Source of the DNA: Streptomyces sp. CB00316
GTDB taxonomy: Bacteria; Actinomycetota; Actinomycetes; Streptomycetales; Streptomycetaceae
Assembly (NCBI RefSeq): GCF_001905595.1
Contig: NZ_LIXI01000001.1
Location: 1 to 64,000, forward strand
Direction of reading: 5' to 3'
Length of the DNA stretch: 64,000 bases
Shown: positions 1 to 7,538 of the stretch, piece after piece
Layout of the letters: each line of letters opens with the position of its first letter
Position numbering within the stretch: position 1 is the first letter of the stretch
The notes under the pieces: model-generated
What the model was told of the DNA's origin: nothing
Seen by the model: only the letters and a program-made list of their open reading frames with translations
Databases searched by the model: none
Position numbers and translations under genes: made by a program

Positions 1-38
1 GGTGCGGGGCTTTCCTGCGTTCTGAAGATGTCCCGAAC

Positions 39-78
39 CTTGGGCCTCTCGTGAGCGATGCATCACCAGAGGCCCAAG
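39..78. terminator. Inverted repeat downstream of the DUF58 gene
   Basis: An 11-bp perfect stem (CTTGGGCCTCT at 39-49, AGAGGCCCAAG at 68-78) encloses an 18-base loop just past the stop of the minus-strand DUF58 gene. It lacks a clear T-run, as is usual for Streptomyces hairpin terminators. It could serve both strands. Nothing else is recognisable in bases 1-38. Confidence 0.6.
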
Positions 79-88
79 TCGGAGAGCC

Positions 89-1402
89 TCAGAGGCGGCC
101 TGCGGCCTTGAGGGCCAGATAGGCGTCGGCGAGTGCGGGGGCAATGGTGTCCGGGTTGGCGTCCACGACGACGACGCCATGGCGCTGGAGTTTCTCCGCC
201 GTGCTGCGGCGTTCTGCCTGGGCCTGAGTGCCCGCGGCGGCGTCGTACACCGCATCCGCCGTTCCCCGGGCCTTCGTCATTTCCTCGATCCGCGGATCGG
301 ATACAGCGGCCAGCAGAACCGTGTGGCGCTGGGTGAGCTGAGGGAGCAGCGGAAGGAGGCCCTCCTCGATGGGGGCGGCCTCCAGAGATGTCAGCAGAAC
401 GATCAGCGAGCCGCGGGGGGCAGCGGAGAGCGCTGTGGTGCTGAGACCCCTGGCGTCCGTCTCGACGAGCTCGGGCTCCAGTGAGGCGAGGGTATCGACG
501 ACGGCTGCCAGGACGTCGCCTGCGGCCGTCCGGCCCTGTACCCGGGCTTGGACGCGGCGGTCGTAGGCGAGGAGGTCCACGCGGTCGCCGGCACGCGTCG
601 CGAGCGCGGTGAGGAGCAGCGTGGCGTCCATCGCCGCATCGAGGCGTGGGACGTCGCCCACCCTGCCCGCGGAGGTGCGTCCGGTGTCCAGAACGATCAG
701 GATGTGGCGGTCGCGCTCGGGGCGCCATGTCCGGACCGCGACGGCCGACTGGCGTGCCGTTGCCCGCCAGTCGATGGAACGGGTGTCGTCTCCCGGCACG
801 TACGCCCGCAGGCTGTCGAACTCCGTACCCTCACCCCGCATCAGGACGCTGGTACGGCCGTCGAGTTCGCGGAGCCGGGCGAGTCTGGACGGCAGGTGCT
901 TCCGGCTGGTGAACGGGGGCAGCACCCGCACGGTCCATGGGACGCGGTGGTTGCCCTGGCGCGCGGCGAGGCCGAGCGGGCCGTACGAACGGACCGTGAC
1001 GCGCTCGGCCTGGCGGTCGCCGCGGCGGGTGGGGCGCAGAACGGTGGTCAGGCGCCGCTGTTCACCGGGCGGGACCGTCAACGTGTGGCGGGATGCGGAC
1101 TGTTCGGTGCCGGCGGGCCAGCTGCTCGGCGGCCAGGCATCGCGGATCTGGGCCCGGAGCCGCCGTCGCGACCTGTTGGTCACCGTGAGTTGCACATCGG
1201 CCGCGTCACCAAGTCGAACGGATGTGTCACCGGATCGAGTGAATCGGAGCGTTCGCACTGGTGCTGCCAGGGCGTAGTCGCACAGAATCGCTAGTGAGAG
1301 CGGTGCGTTGACCGCGAGCATCCCGGCCCAGCTCGGAGCGAGGATGCCTACGGGAAGTGATCCCAGCGCGGCCAGCAGTGCGGTACGTCCGGTGAGGGCC
1401 AT
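89..1402 (-). CDS. DUF58 domain-containing membrane protein
   Basis: Last gene of the minus-strand envelope operon, 437 residues from ATG 1402. The start has GAGG 8 bases upstream, next to the MoxR stop; an in-frame GTG at 1408 is an alternative but sits almost on that GAGG. The first ~45 residues are hydrophobic and look like two membrane helices. The middle holds the DUF58 signature, LRAYVPGDDTRSIDWR, followed by a von Willebrand-A-like segment with a D-x-GRTS stretch. DUF58 proteins are usually encoded beside MoxR ATPases, as here, and are thought to act with them as a metal-dependent assembly or chaperone-like module at the membrane. The substrate is unknown. Family assignment is firm; function is inferred from context. 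Confidence 0.9.
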   Translation of the reverse strand: MALTGRTALLAALGSLPVGILAPSWAGMLAVNAPLSLAILCDYALAAPVRTLRFTRSGDTSVRLGDAADVQLTVTNRSRRRLRAQIRDAWPPSSWPAGTEQSASRHTLTVPPGEQRRLTTVLRPTRRGDRQAERVTVRSYGPLGLAARQGNHRVPWTVRVLPPFTSRKHLPSRLARLRELDGRTSVLMRGEGTEFDSLRAYVPGDDTRSIDWRATARQSAVAVRTWRPERDRHILIVLDTGRTSAGRVGDVPRLDAAMDATLLLTALATRAGDRVDLLAYDRRVQARVQGRTAAGDVLAAVVDTLASLEPELVETDARGLSTTALSAAPRGSLIVLLTSLEAAPIEEGLLPLLPQLTQRHTVLLAAVSDPRIEEMTKARGTADAVYDAAAGTQAQAERRSTAEKLQRHGVVVVDANPDTIAPALADAYLALKAAGRL

Positions 1403-1412
1403 GGTCACCGCC

Positions 1413-2432
1413 TCATCGGGGTACGGGGACGTGGGCGAGCACCGAGGTGATGACGGAGTCGGGGGTGACTCCCTCCATTTCTGCCTCGGGCCGCAGGTGG
1501 ATGCGATGGCGGAGCGTGGGGAGCGCCAAGGCCTTCACATCGTCCGGGGTGACGTAGTCCCGGCCGGTGAGCCAGGCCCAGGCGCGTGCGGTCGAAAGCA
1601 GTGCGGTGGCGCCTCGGGGGGAGACGCCTAGAGCGAGTGAGGGGGATTCGCGCGTGGCACGACAGATATCCACTACGTAGCCGGCGATCTCGGGGGAGAC
1701 CGTGGTCTTCGCGACGGCCGAGCGGGCCGCTTCCAGATCGGCGGGGCTTGCGACGGGCCTTATGCCTGCTGCTTTGAGGTCGCGGGGGTTGAAGCCGTCG
1801 GCGTGACGGGTGAGGACGTTGATCTCGTCCTGCCGGGAGGGCAGAGGCACAGTCAGCTTGAGCAGGAAGCGGTCCAGCTGGGCTTCCGGCAGCGGGTAGG
1901 TGCCCTCGTACTCGACGGGGTTCTGGGTGGCGGCGACGAGGAAGGGGTCCGGCAGCGGGCGAGGGGTGCCGTCGACGGTGACCTGACGCTCTTCCATCGC
2001 TTCCAGGAGGGATGCCTGCGTCTTGGGAGGGGTGCGGTTGATCTCGTCGGCGAGCAGCAGGTTGGTGAAGACCGGGCCCGGCTGGAAGGAGAACTCGGCG
2101 GTGCGGGCGTCGTAGACGAGTGAACCGGTCACGTCGCTCGGCATCAGATCGGGGGTGAACTGGACGCGCTTGGTGTCGAGTTCGAGGGAGGCGGCGAAGG
2201 CCCGGACCAGGAGGGTCTTGGCCACGCCGGGGACGCCCTCGAGGAGTACGTGTCCGCGGCAGAGCAGCGCGACGACGAGTCCGGTGACAGCCGGGTCCTG
2301 GCCGACCACTGCCTTGGCGATCTCGGAGCGGAGGGCTTCCAAGGACGCGCGGGCGCCGTCGGCGGGCTCCGGAGCCGCAGGGGCCGCGGGGACCGCTGTA
2401 AGTTCGGCCGGCTCGGGGGTCGGGGCGCTCAT
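1413..2432 (-). CDS. MoxR family AAA+ ATPase
   Basis: 339 residues. The Walker A motif is GVPGVAKT at about residues 66-73, and the Walker B region is LLADEINRTPPKTQ, followed by the sensor motif ATQNP and the MoxR-typical YPLPEAQLDRF. A proline/alanine-rich tail of ~25 residues precedes the AAA+ core. Its start overlaps the upstream DUF4350 stop as ATGA, and its stop lies about 10 bases before the DUF58 start, so translation is probably coupled. MoxR ATPases remodel or activate partner proteins, commonly with vWA-containing partners such as the neighbouring DUF58 protein. Client proteins cannot be read from the sequence. Confidence 0.95.
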   Translation of the reverse strand: MSAPTPEPAELTAVPAAPAAPEPADGARASLEALRSEIAKAVVGQDPAVTGLVVALLCRGHVLLEGVPGVAKTLLVRAFAASLELDTKRVQFTPDLMPSDVTGSLVYDARTAEFSFQPGPVFTNLLLADEINRTPPKTQASLLEAMEERQVTVDGTPRPLPDPFLVAATQNPVEYEGTYPLPEAQLDRFLLKLTVPLPSRQDEINVLTRHADGFNPRDLKAAGIRPVASPADLEAARSAVAKTTVSPEIAGYVVDICRATRESPSLALGVSPRGATALLSTARAWAWLTGRDYVTPDDVKALALPTLRHRIHLRPEAEMEGVTPDSVITSVLAHVPVPR

Positions 2433-3661
2433 GAAGTGCGTACCTCTCTTTCGAGGGTGTCGAGGTGCTCGGCCAGCAGGACAAGGGCCGCGTCGTCGGC
2501 AGGGGCCGGGCCGAAGAGCAGGGTGCTCAGGTCGTCGCCTGCGGTGGGGGTGCGGGCGGACACAGCAGGGAGGAGAACGTCGGAGATGTGCGCCTCGCGG
2601 GCGGTTACGCCGGCGAGGCGGGCGATGCGGGTCCGGGTGGCGGCCCGGAGTGACTCGGCTGCCCGGTCCCGGGCGTTGTTCTTGCGGTAGAGGCCGGCGC
2701 GGCCTTCGGCTGACTCCGATGCGCGGATGGAGACCGGCAGCCGTTCCGTGACCAGGGGGCCGAGGCGACGGCCTCGCCAGATCGCGGCGAGGGCTGCGGC
2801 GAGGGTGAGCTGGAGCGTTCCCCAGAGCCAGCCGGAGGGGATCAGGTCGAGGAAGCTGGTCTCCTCGCCGTTGCCGCCGCCGTTGGTGTCGTTGTCGTCG
2901 GGGGAGCCGTCATCGCTGGTGGCGGAAGGATCGGCCAGAGAGGGGAGGTACCAGACGAGATGGGGTCGCGAACCGAGGAGTTGCAGGGCGAGAGAGGCGT
3001 TTCCCTGTTGGTCGAGACGTTCGTTGTGGAGGAAGTCGGGGGAGCCGAGAAGGACGGTGTCACCGTCTCCGCGGTCCTTGAGGACCAGCATGCTGGGGGT
3101 GCCGTCGCTGGAGTAGCAGGCGCTGGCGGTGGAGTCCGGCGTCGTGTAGCGGACACCGCCCATGTCCGCTGTTCCGGCGCTGCGGGCGGCGGGGAGTGTG
3201 CACGACGGGGCGAGGGGGCTCACCGGGCGGTGGGGCTCGGTGCGTACGCCGGGGGACAGGCGAGATGCGGCTGCCGGGCCCGGGGCGATCAGGACGGTGC
3301 GGCCGGTGGAGGCGGTGGTTGCCTCGTGGAGCCGGCGCTGTTGTGCGGGGGTGAGCAGATTGGGGCCGCTGACCAGGAGCGTGGTGTCGGGTCCCGCCGC
3401 GGTGGTGGCTTCGTCGAGGGTCGTCGCGACGGTGACGGATATCCCGCGCGCCTTGAGAAGCTCGGCTGCGGCGCGGCTGCCCTTCGGGTCGACGGAGCGG
3501 GGGTCGAGGTGCCCGTGGTTGGTGCCGGAGCGGACGGCGGCGAACGTGACGCCTGCGATCACGAGGACGAGCACGGCGATCAGCAGCCCTCGTGCCCGCT
3601 TCCAGACCTGGTGCGGGGTGGGCGCTGTCGAGGTGGGGGAAGGGGCGGTGGCCGTGGTCAT
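2429..3661 (-). CDS. DUF4350 domain-containing membrane protein
   Basis: 410 residues from the ATG at 3661, which overlaps the DUF4129 stop (ATGA). The open frame runs further upstream, but that stretch lies inside the DUF4129 gene and is not chosen. One membrane helix lies near residues 24-43 (LLIAVLVLVIAGVTFAAV). It is followed by a large extracytoplasmic part with the DUF4350 pattern: DPRSVDPKGSRAAAELL near the start and LLGSPDFLHNERL, which resembles a GATase1-like fold. A second helix lies near 285-303, then a basic cytoplasmic tail. DUF4350 genes are usual members of MoxR/DUF58/DUF4129 operons in actinobacteria. The molecular role is unknown. Confidence 0.88.
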   Translation of the reverse strand: MTTATAPSPTSTAPTPHQVWKRARGLLIAVLVLVIAGVTFAAVRSGTNHGHLDPRSVDPKGSRAAAELLKARGISVTVATTLDEATTAAGPDTTLLVSGPNLLTPAQQRRLHEATTASTGRTVLIAPGPAAASRLSPGVRTEPHRPVSPLAPSCTLPAARSAGTADMGGVRYTTPDSTASACYSSDGTPSMLVLKDRGDGDTVLLGSPDFLHNERLDQQGNASLALQLLGSRPHLVWYLPSLADPSATSDDGSPDDNDTNGGGNGEETSFLDLIPSGWLWGTLQLTLAAALAAIWRGRRLGPLVTERLPVSIRASESAEGRAGLYRKNNARDRAAESLRAATRTRIARLAGVTAREAHISDVLLPAVSARTPTAGDDLSTLLFGPAPADDAALVLLAEHLDTLEREVRTS

Positions 3662-4347
3662 CCGGCGACTCCTCGGGAGGCTCCGGGCAGCACGGGCTTG
3701 GCCTCGTCGAGTTCGGTGTCCAGGGCGCGCAGGGCCAGATATGTGGGTTGGTCCGCCCTGCGGCCGCCGTATGTGACGTCGTCGAAGTCCCGGGCGGCGG
3801 AGCGCAGCCGGGTGGCGTGGCCGGGCAAGGCGCGCCCTGCTTCCGTCGCGGCTTCGTCCGCCGTGCGGCCGGGGCGGGGGTCGAGCAGGGCGCGTTCCTC
3901 CAACGACCGGACGATGGCCCGCATGCGTTCCTGGGCGGCTTCGGTCCAGCGGAGAGCGGCGGCGTGCGCGTCGGCCGCGGCACGGTGCTGGGCGGCACTG
4001 CGGGGGCCATCGCTCTCGAAGAGGGCGTCCGAGGTCCGGGAGGAGCGTTGGGGGGTGCCGAGCCGCCACCAGAGGGCGACGGCGAGGCCGATGACGATGA
4101 GGGCCAGGACGGCGAGTCCGGCCGGGCCGCCGGGGGCGGCGCCCGCGGCGGCGTCGAAGACGCCGGCGACCCAGTCCCAGAAGTGGTTCAGGCCGCGCTG
4201 GAGAACGTTCGGATCGTTCTCGTGGTACATCGGCTTGGACAGCTCGCTCTCAGCCGCCTCCCGGGCGGGGACACGTGGAGTGTCCACGGGTATGTCGCCC
4301 GCGCCGGTGGCCTGCCGTGCTGCTGTGGTGCCCCCCGCCCCCGACAC
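3658..4347 (-). CDS. DUF4129 domain-containing protein
   Basis: 229 residues from a GTG at 4347, chosen because AGGAG (4356-4360) lies 8 bases upstream and overlaps the stop of the preceding gene. An in-frame ATG at 4425 would force a 74-base overlap with that gene and has no comparable ribosome site. A membrane helix lies near residues 72-91 (GLAVLALIVIGLAVALWW). The C-terminal cytoplasmic domain, with RAIVRSLEERALLDPRPGRTADEAATEAG, matches DUF4129, a domain often fused to or encoded near transglutaminase-like envelope proteins. It is the second gene of a five-gene operon. No enzymatic motif is visible. Confidence 0.85.
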   Translation of the reverse strand: MSGAGGTTAARQATGAGDIPVDTPRVPAREAAESELSKPMYHENDPNVLQRGLNHFWDWVAGVFDAAAGAAPGGPAGLAVLALIVIGLAVALWWRLGTPQRSSRTSDALFESDGPRSAAQHRAAADAHAAALRWTEAAQERMRAIVRSLEERALLDPRPGRTADEAATEAGRALPGHATRLRSAARDFDDVTYGGRRADQPTYLALRALDTELDEAKPVLPGASRGVAG

Positions 4348-4351
4348 CGCA

Positions 4352-5560
4352 TCAGCTCCTAGGGGGTTCGGCGTCGTCGCCGGAGAGGCCTGCGGCCCGG
4401 GCGAGGTCGAGGTCGAGCGCCTCACGGCGGATGCGCTGGTCCACGTAGAGCAGTGCCATCACGCCGGCGACGAAGGGGTAGAGCAGCGTGGAGACGATCA
4501 CTTCGCCGATGCCCGTGATGATCAGGAAGGGCCAGCCGAGGGAGGGGCCGCCGCTTTCGAAGAACTCGCTGATGTCGGTTCCGTCGGCGATGACCGCGAT
4601 GACGCCGAAGGGGATGGAGACGAGGAAGCTCACCAGGAAGACGAGCAGGTAGGTCAGCGCGAGGATGCCGAAGGTGCGCCACCAGGCACCGCGGACCAGC
4701 TTGGCCGACCTGCGCAGCGCGGCGAGGATGCTCTGTCGTTCGAGCATCAGGGCGGGGGCGGCGAGGGCGAAACTGACCTGGAGCCAGAGGATCACGACGC
4801 AGGCGGCGGTGAAGCCGAGGAGCGCCAGCGCCGCGCCGGCTTCGGCGCCCACCAGCAGCCCGGGACCGACACCGACGGTCATGACCGTGGCGGTGATCAG
4901 GGCCACCAGCAGGGTCAGCCCGATCAGGGGGAGGATCCGCGGACGGGCTTCGGCCCAGGCGCCGGAGAGCGTGACGGGGCGGCCCAGCACCGAGCGGCTG
5001 ATCACCACGGTGACGATGGACGCGGTGAAGAGCGTGGCGATCATCGTGAGGAGCGAGGCCGGGGCGAGGGAGAGCAGCGTCGTCCGGGCGGATTCGGAGG
5101 CCTGGCGAAGGGCTTCGGCGCCGTTGGCGTTCGGGTCGACGGTGGTCGGCTTGGGCAGGAGGTAGCGCTGCATGAGGGTGACGGCGACCTGGACGACCAC
5201 GGAGACCGCGAGGCTGAAGCCGAGTGCGGTGCGCCAGTGGGCGCGCAAGGCCGAGACCGAGCCGTCGAGGATTTCGCCGAGGCCCAGGGGGCGCAGCGGG
5301 ATGACGCCGGGCTTCACCGCCGGTGGCTTCGTGCCCCAGACCGGTGGCTGCGGACCGCCCCAGCCGGGGGCGGGCGGGCGGGTGCCGGGGCCGCTGCCGG
5401 GGTTGCTCGGCGGGGACCACTGCCCGGGAGGCGGCTGCTCGGGGGACCACTGTCCCGTCGATGCGCCTCCGTCCTGGGGTGCGGAGGGGCGGGGAATGGC
5501 CGCCTCCTGGCCGTCCGAGGGGGCAGATCCGGGCGTCGCCCAGCCCGGAGAGTCGTTCAT
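4352..5560 (-). CDS. Multi-pass membrane protein, glycerophosphoryl-diester-phosphodiesterase membrane-domain type
   Basis: 402 residues, first gene of the operon. ATG 5560 has a good AAGGAG 5 bases upstream; an ATG at 5590 is possible but has no ribosome site. A Pro/Gly/Trp-rich cytoplasmic tail of ~95 residues leads into PLRPLGLGEILDGSVSALRAHWRT, the typical opening of this actinobacterial membrane family. About six hydrophobic helices follow, with an amphipathic RRSAKLVRGAWWRTFG segment between them. The resemblance is to the membrane region found N-terminal to some glycerophosphodiester phosphodiesterases, but no phosphodiesterase domain is present. It probably organises the operon's proteins at the membrane. 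Function unknown. Confidence 0.85.
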   Translation of the reverse strand: MNDSPGWATPGSAPSDGQEAAIPRPSAPQDGGASTGQWSPEQPPPGQWSPPSNPGSGPGTRPPAPGWGGPQPPVWGTKPPAVKPGVIPLRPLGLGEILDGSVSALRAHWRTALGFSLAVSVVVQVAVTLMQRYLLPKPTTVDPNANGAEALRQASESARTTLLSLAPASLLTMIATLFTASIVTVVISRSVLGRPVTLSGAWAEARPRILPLIGLTLLVALITATVMTVGVGPGLLVGAEAGAALALLGFTAACVVILWLQVSFALAAPALMLERQSILAALRRSAKLVRGAWWRTFGILALTYLLVFLVSFLVSIPFGVIAVIADGTDISEFFESGGPSLGWPFLIITGIGEVIVSTLLYPFVAGVMALLYVDQRIRREALDLDLARAAGLSGDDAEPPRS

Positions 5561-5700
5561 TCTCGCTCCTTCACCGTCCTGTCCGCTCATCGGGGCGGCA
5601 GGTTGGCAGCCATCGTGCCACGGGCCGGTGCGGTGCGGGCGGGGAGCCTTCTCTCCTTCGTGCCTTCATTTGTGGGCGGGTCACCGGGCAGACTGGGTGG

Positions 5701-6843
5701 ATGGCTGATCAGGACGCGCAAACGCCGGTGGGCAGCGAGCCTTCCGCGCTTCTCGTACTCCGTTGGGACGACCTTCCGGAAGGTCCCGTACTGGTGCTCC
5801 TCGACCAGACGCGGCTGCCCGTGGAGGAGGTCGAGCTGGTGTGTACGGATGTGCCCGCGCTGGTGCGGGCTATCCGGACGCTGGCGGTACGGGGGGCACC
5901 GCTGCTCGGGATCGCCGGGGGGTACGGGGTGGCGCTCGCGGCGGCCCGGGGTTACGACGTGGCGGAGGCGGCCGGGCTGCTGGAGCGGGCGCGGCCCACC
6001 GCGGTGAATCTCGGTTACGGGGTGCGACGGGTGGCTAGGGCCTACTGGGCGGCCGCCGAGAAGGGGGCGGGGCTCACCGAGGCCGCGGCTGTGGCCTTGG
6101 CCGAAGCTCAGGCGCTGCACCGGGAGGACGCCCGGGCGAGCAGGCGGATGGCGGAGTACGGGACGGCGCTGCTGGAGGAGCTGCTGCCGGGGCGGGGCTA
6201 TCAGCTGCTGACCCACTGCAACACCGGGGCGCTGGTCTCCGGGGGCGAGGGGACGGCGTTCGCGGTGGCTCTGAGGGTGCACCGGCAGGGGCGGCTTCGC
6301 CGGCTGTGGGTGGACGAGACCAGGCCGCTGCTCCAAGGGGCGAGGCTGACGGCGTACGAGGCGGCGCGCAACGGGATGGCGTACAGCCTGCTCACGGACA
6401 GTGCGGCGGGCTCCCTGTTCGCCGCGGGGGAGGTGGATGCCGTACTCATTGGGGCGGACCGCATTGCCGCAGACGGCTCGGTGGCCAACAAAGTGGGGAG
6501 CTATCCGTTGGCTGTGCTCGCGAAGTACCACCATGTGCCGTTCATCGTGGTGGCGCCGACGACGACCGTGGACATGGAGACGGCCGAAGGCACATCGATC
6601 ATCGTCGAGCAGCGTTCCGGGCAAGAAGTGACGGAGGTCACATCGCCGGGAAGCGCATCGGGGGGCGCCGGGAGTGGGAAGGTCGTCGCACCCCTCGGGG
6701 CCCCGGTGTACAACCCGGCTTTCGACATCACGCCGTCGGAATTGATCACGGCGATCGTCACCGAGGAGGGCGTCATTTCCCCGGTCACGGGGGTCGGACT
6801 GGCAGAGCTGTGTGCCAGGTCATCGCAGGTAACGATTAGCTAA
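5701..6843 (+). CDS. mtnA: S-methyl-5-thioribose-1-phosphate isomerase
   Basis: 380 residues from ATG 5701 (the frame extends upstream, but the protein family begins here). It isomerises methylthioribose-1-phosphate to methylthioribulose-1-phosphate in methionine salvage. Diagnostic motifs are RTLAVRGAPLLGIAGGYG, the active-site cysteine in LLTHCNTGAL, and the catalytic aspartate in VLIGADRIAADGSVANKVG. The C-terminal PVYNPAFDITP is also typical. Only GGGTGG-like bases precede the start, a weak ribosome site. mtrA begins 4 bases after the stop, so the two are probably co-transcribed; the link is positional rather than biochemical. No other salvage gene is in the window. Confidence 0.96.
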   Translation: MADQDAQTPVGSEPSALLVLRWDDLPEGPVLVLLDQTRLPVEEVELVCTDVPALVRAIRTLAVRGAPLLGIAGGYGVALAAARGYDVAEAAGLLERARPTAVNLGYGVRRVARAYWAAAEKGAGLTEAAAVALAEAQALHREDARASRRMAEYGTALLEELLPGRGYQLLTHCNTGALVSGGEGTAFAVALRVHRQGRLRRLWVDETRPLLQGARLTAYEAARNGMAYSLLTDSAAGSLFAAGEVDAVLIGADRIAADGSVANKVGSYPLAVLAKYHHVPFIVVAPTTTVDMETAEGTSIIVEQRSGQEVTEVTSPGSASGGAGSGKVVAPLGAPVYNPAFDITPSELITAIVTEEGVISPVTGVGLAELCARSSQVTIS

Positions 6844-6847
6844 TGGG

Positions 6848-7537
6848 ATGATGTCGATTATGAAGGGACGCGTCCTTGTCGTCGACGACGACACCGCACT
6901 GGCCGAGATGCTCGGGATTGTGCTGCGTGGAGAAGGTTTCGAGCCGTCGTTCGTAGCGGACGGCGACAAGGCACTGGCCGCATTTCGTGAGGCCAAGCCG
7001 GACCTGGTGCTGCTCGACCTCATGCTGCCCGGAAGGGACGGCATCGAGGTGTGCAGGCTGATCAGGGCCGAGTCCGGCGTGCCGATCGTCATGCTCACCG
7101 CCAAGAGTGACACCGTCGATGTCGTGGTCGGCCTGGAATCAGGGGCCGACGACTACATCGTCAAGCCGTTCAAACCTAAGGAGTTGGTCGCCCGGATCAG
7201 GGCCCGCCTGCGGCGGTCCGAAGAGCCCGCGCCGGAGCAGTTGACCATCGGTGACCTGGTCATCGACGTGGCCGGTCACTCCGTGAAGCGGGAGGGGCAG
7301 TCCATCGCCCTGACGCCGCTGGAGTTCGACCTGCTGGTCGCCCTGGCCCGCAAGCCGTGGCAGGTCTTCACCCGTGAGGTCCTGCTGGAGCAGGTCTGGG
7401 GCTACCGGCACGCGGCCGACACCCGGCTGGTGAACGTGCACGTCCAGCGGCTGCGCTCCAAGGTGGAGAAGGACCCGGAGCGGCCGGAGATCGTCGTGAC
7501 CGTCCGAGGGGTCGGTTACAAGGCCGGACCGAGCTGA
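6848..7537 (+). CDS. mtrA: Two-component response regulator MtrA
   Basis: 229 residues. The N-terminal receiver domain has the acidic pair VVDDD near residues 11-15, the phospho-acceptor Asp57 in LVLLDLMLPGRDG, the switch residues in MLTAKS and the conserved lysine in IVKPFKP. An OmpR/PhoB-type winged helix follows, ending in VRGVGYKAG. It is the DNA-binding partner of MtrB, encoded next. The MtrAB pair is conserved in actinobacteria and controls cell-wall and development genes. Two ATGs are adjacent (6848, 6851), with a third at 6860; the first is used. The 4-base gap after mtnA suggests read-through from that gene. Confidence 0.98.
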   Translation: MMSIMKGRVLVVDDDTALAEMLGIVLRGEGFEPSFVADGDKALAAFREAKPDLVLLDLMLPGRDGIEVCRLIRAESGVPIVMLTAKSDTVDVVVGLESGADDYIVKPFKPKELVARIRARLRRSEEPAPEQLTIGDLVIDVAGHSVKREGQSIALTPLEFDLLVALARKPWQVFTREVLLEQVWGYRHAADTRLVNVHVQRLRSKVEKDPERPEIVVTVRGVGYKAGPS

Positions 7538-7538
7538 C

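Noticed and set aside
2960..6007. Plus-strand open frame of about 1000 residues across the envelope operon
   Set aside because: It runs antisense to three well-supported minus-strand genes and into the mtnA start, with a Gly/Arg-rich, featureless translation.
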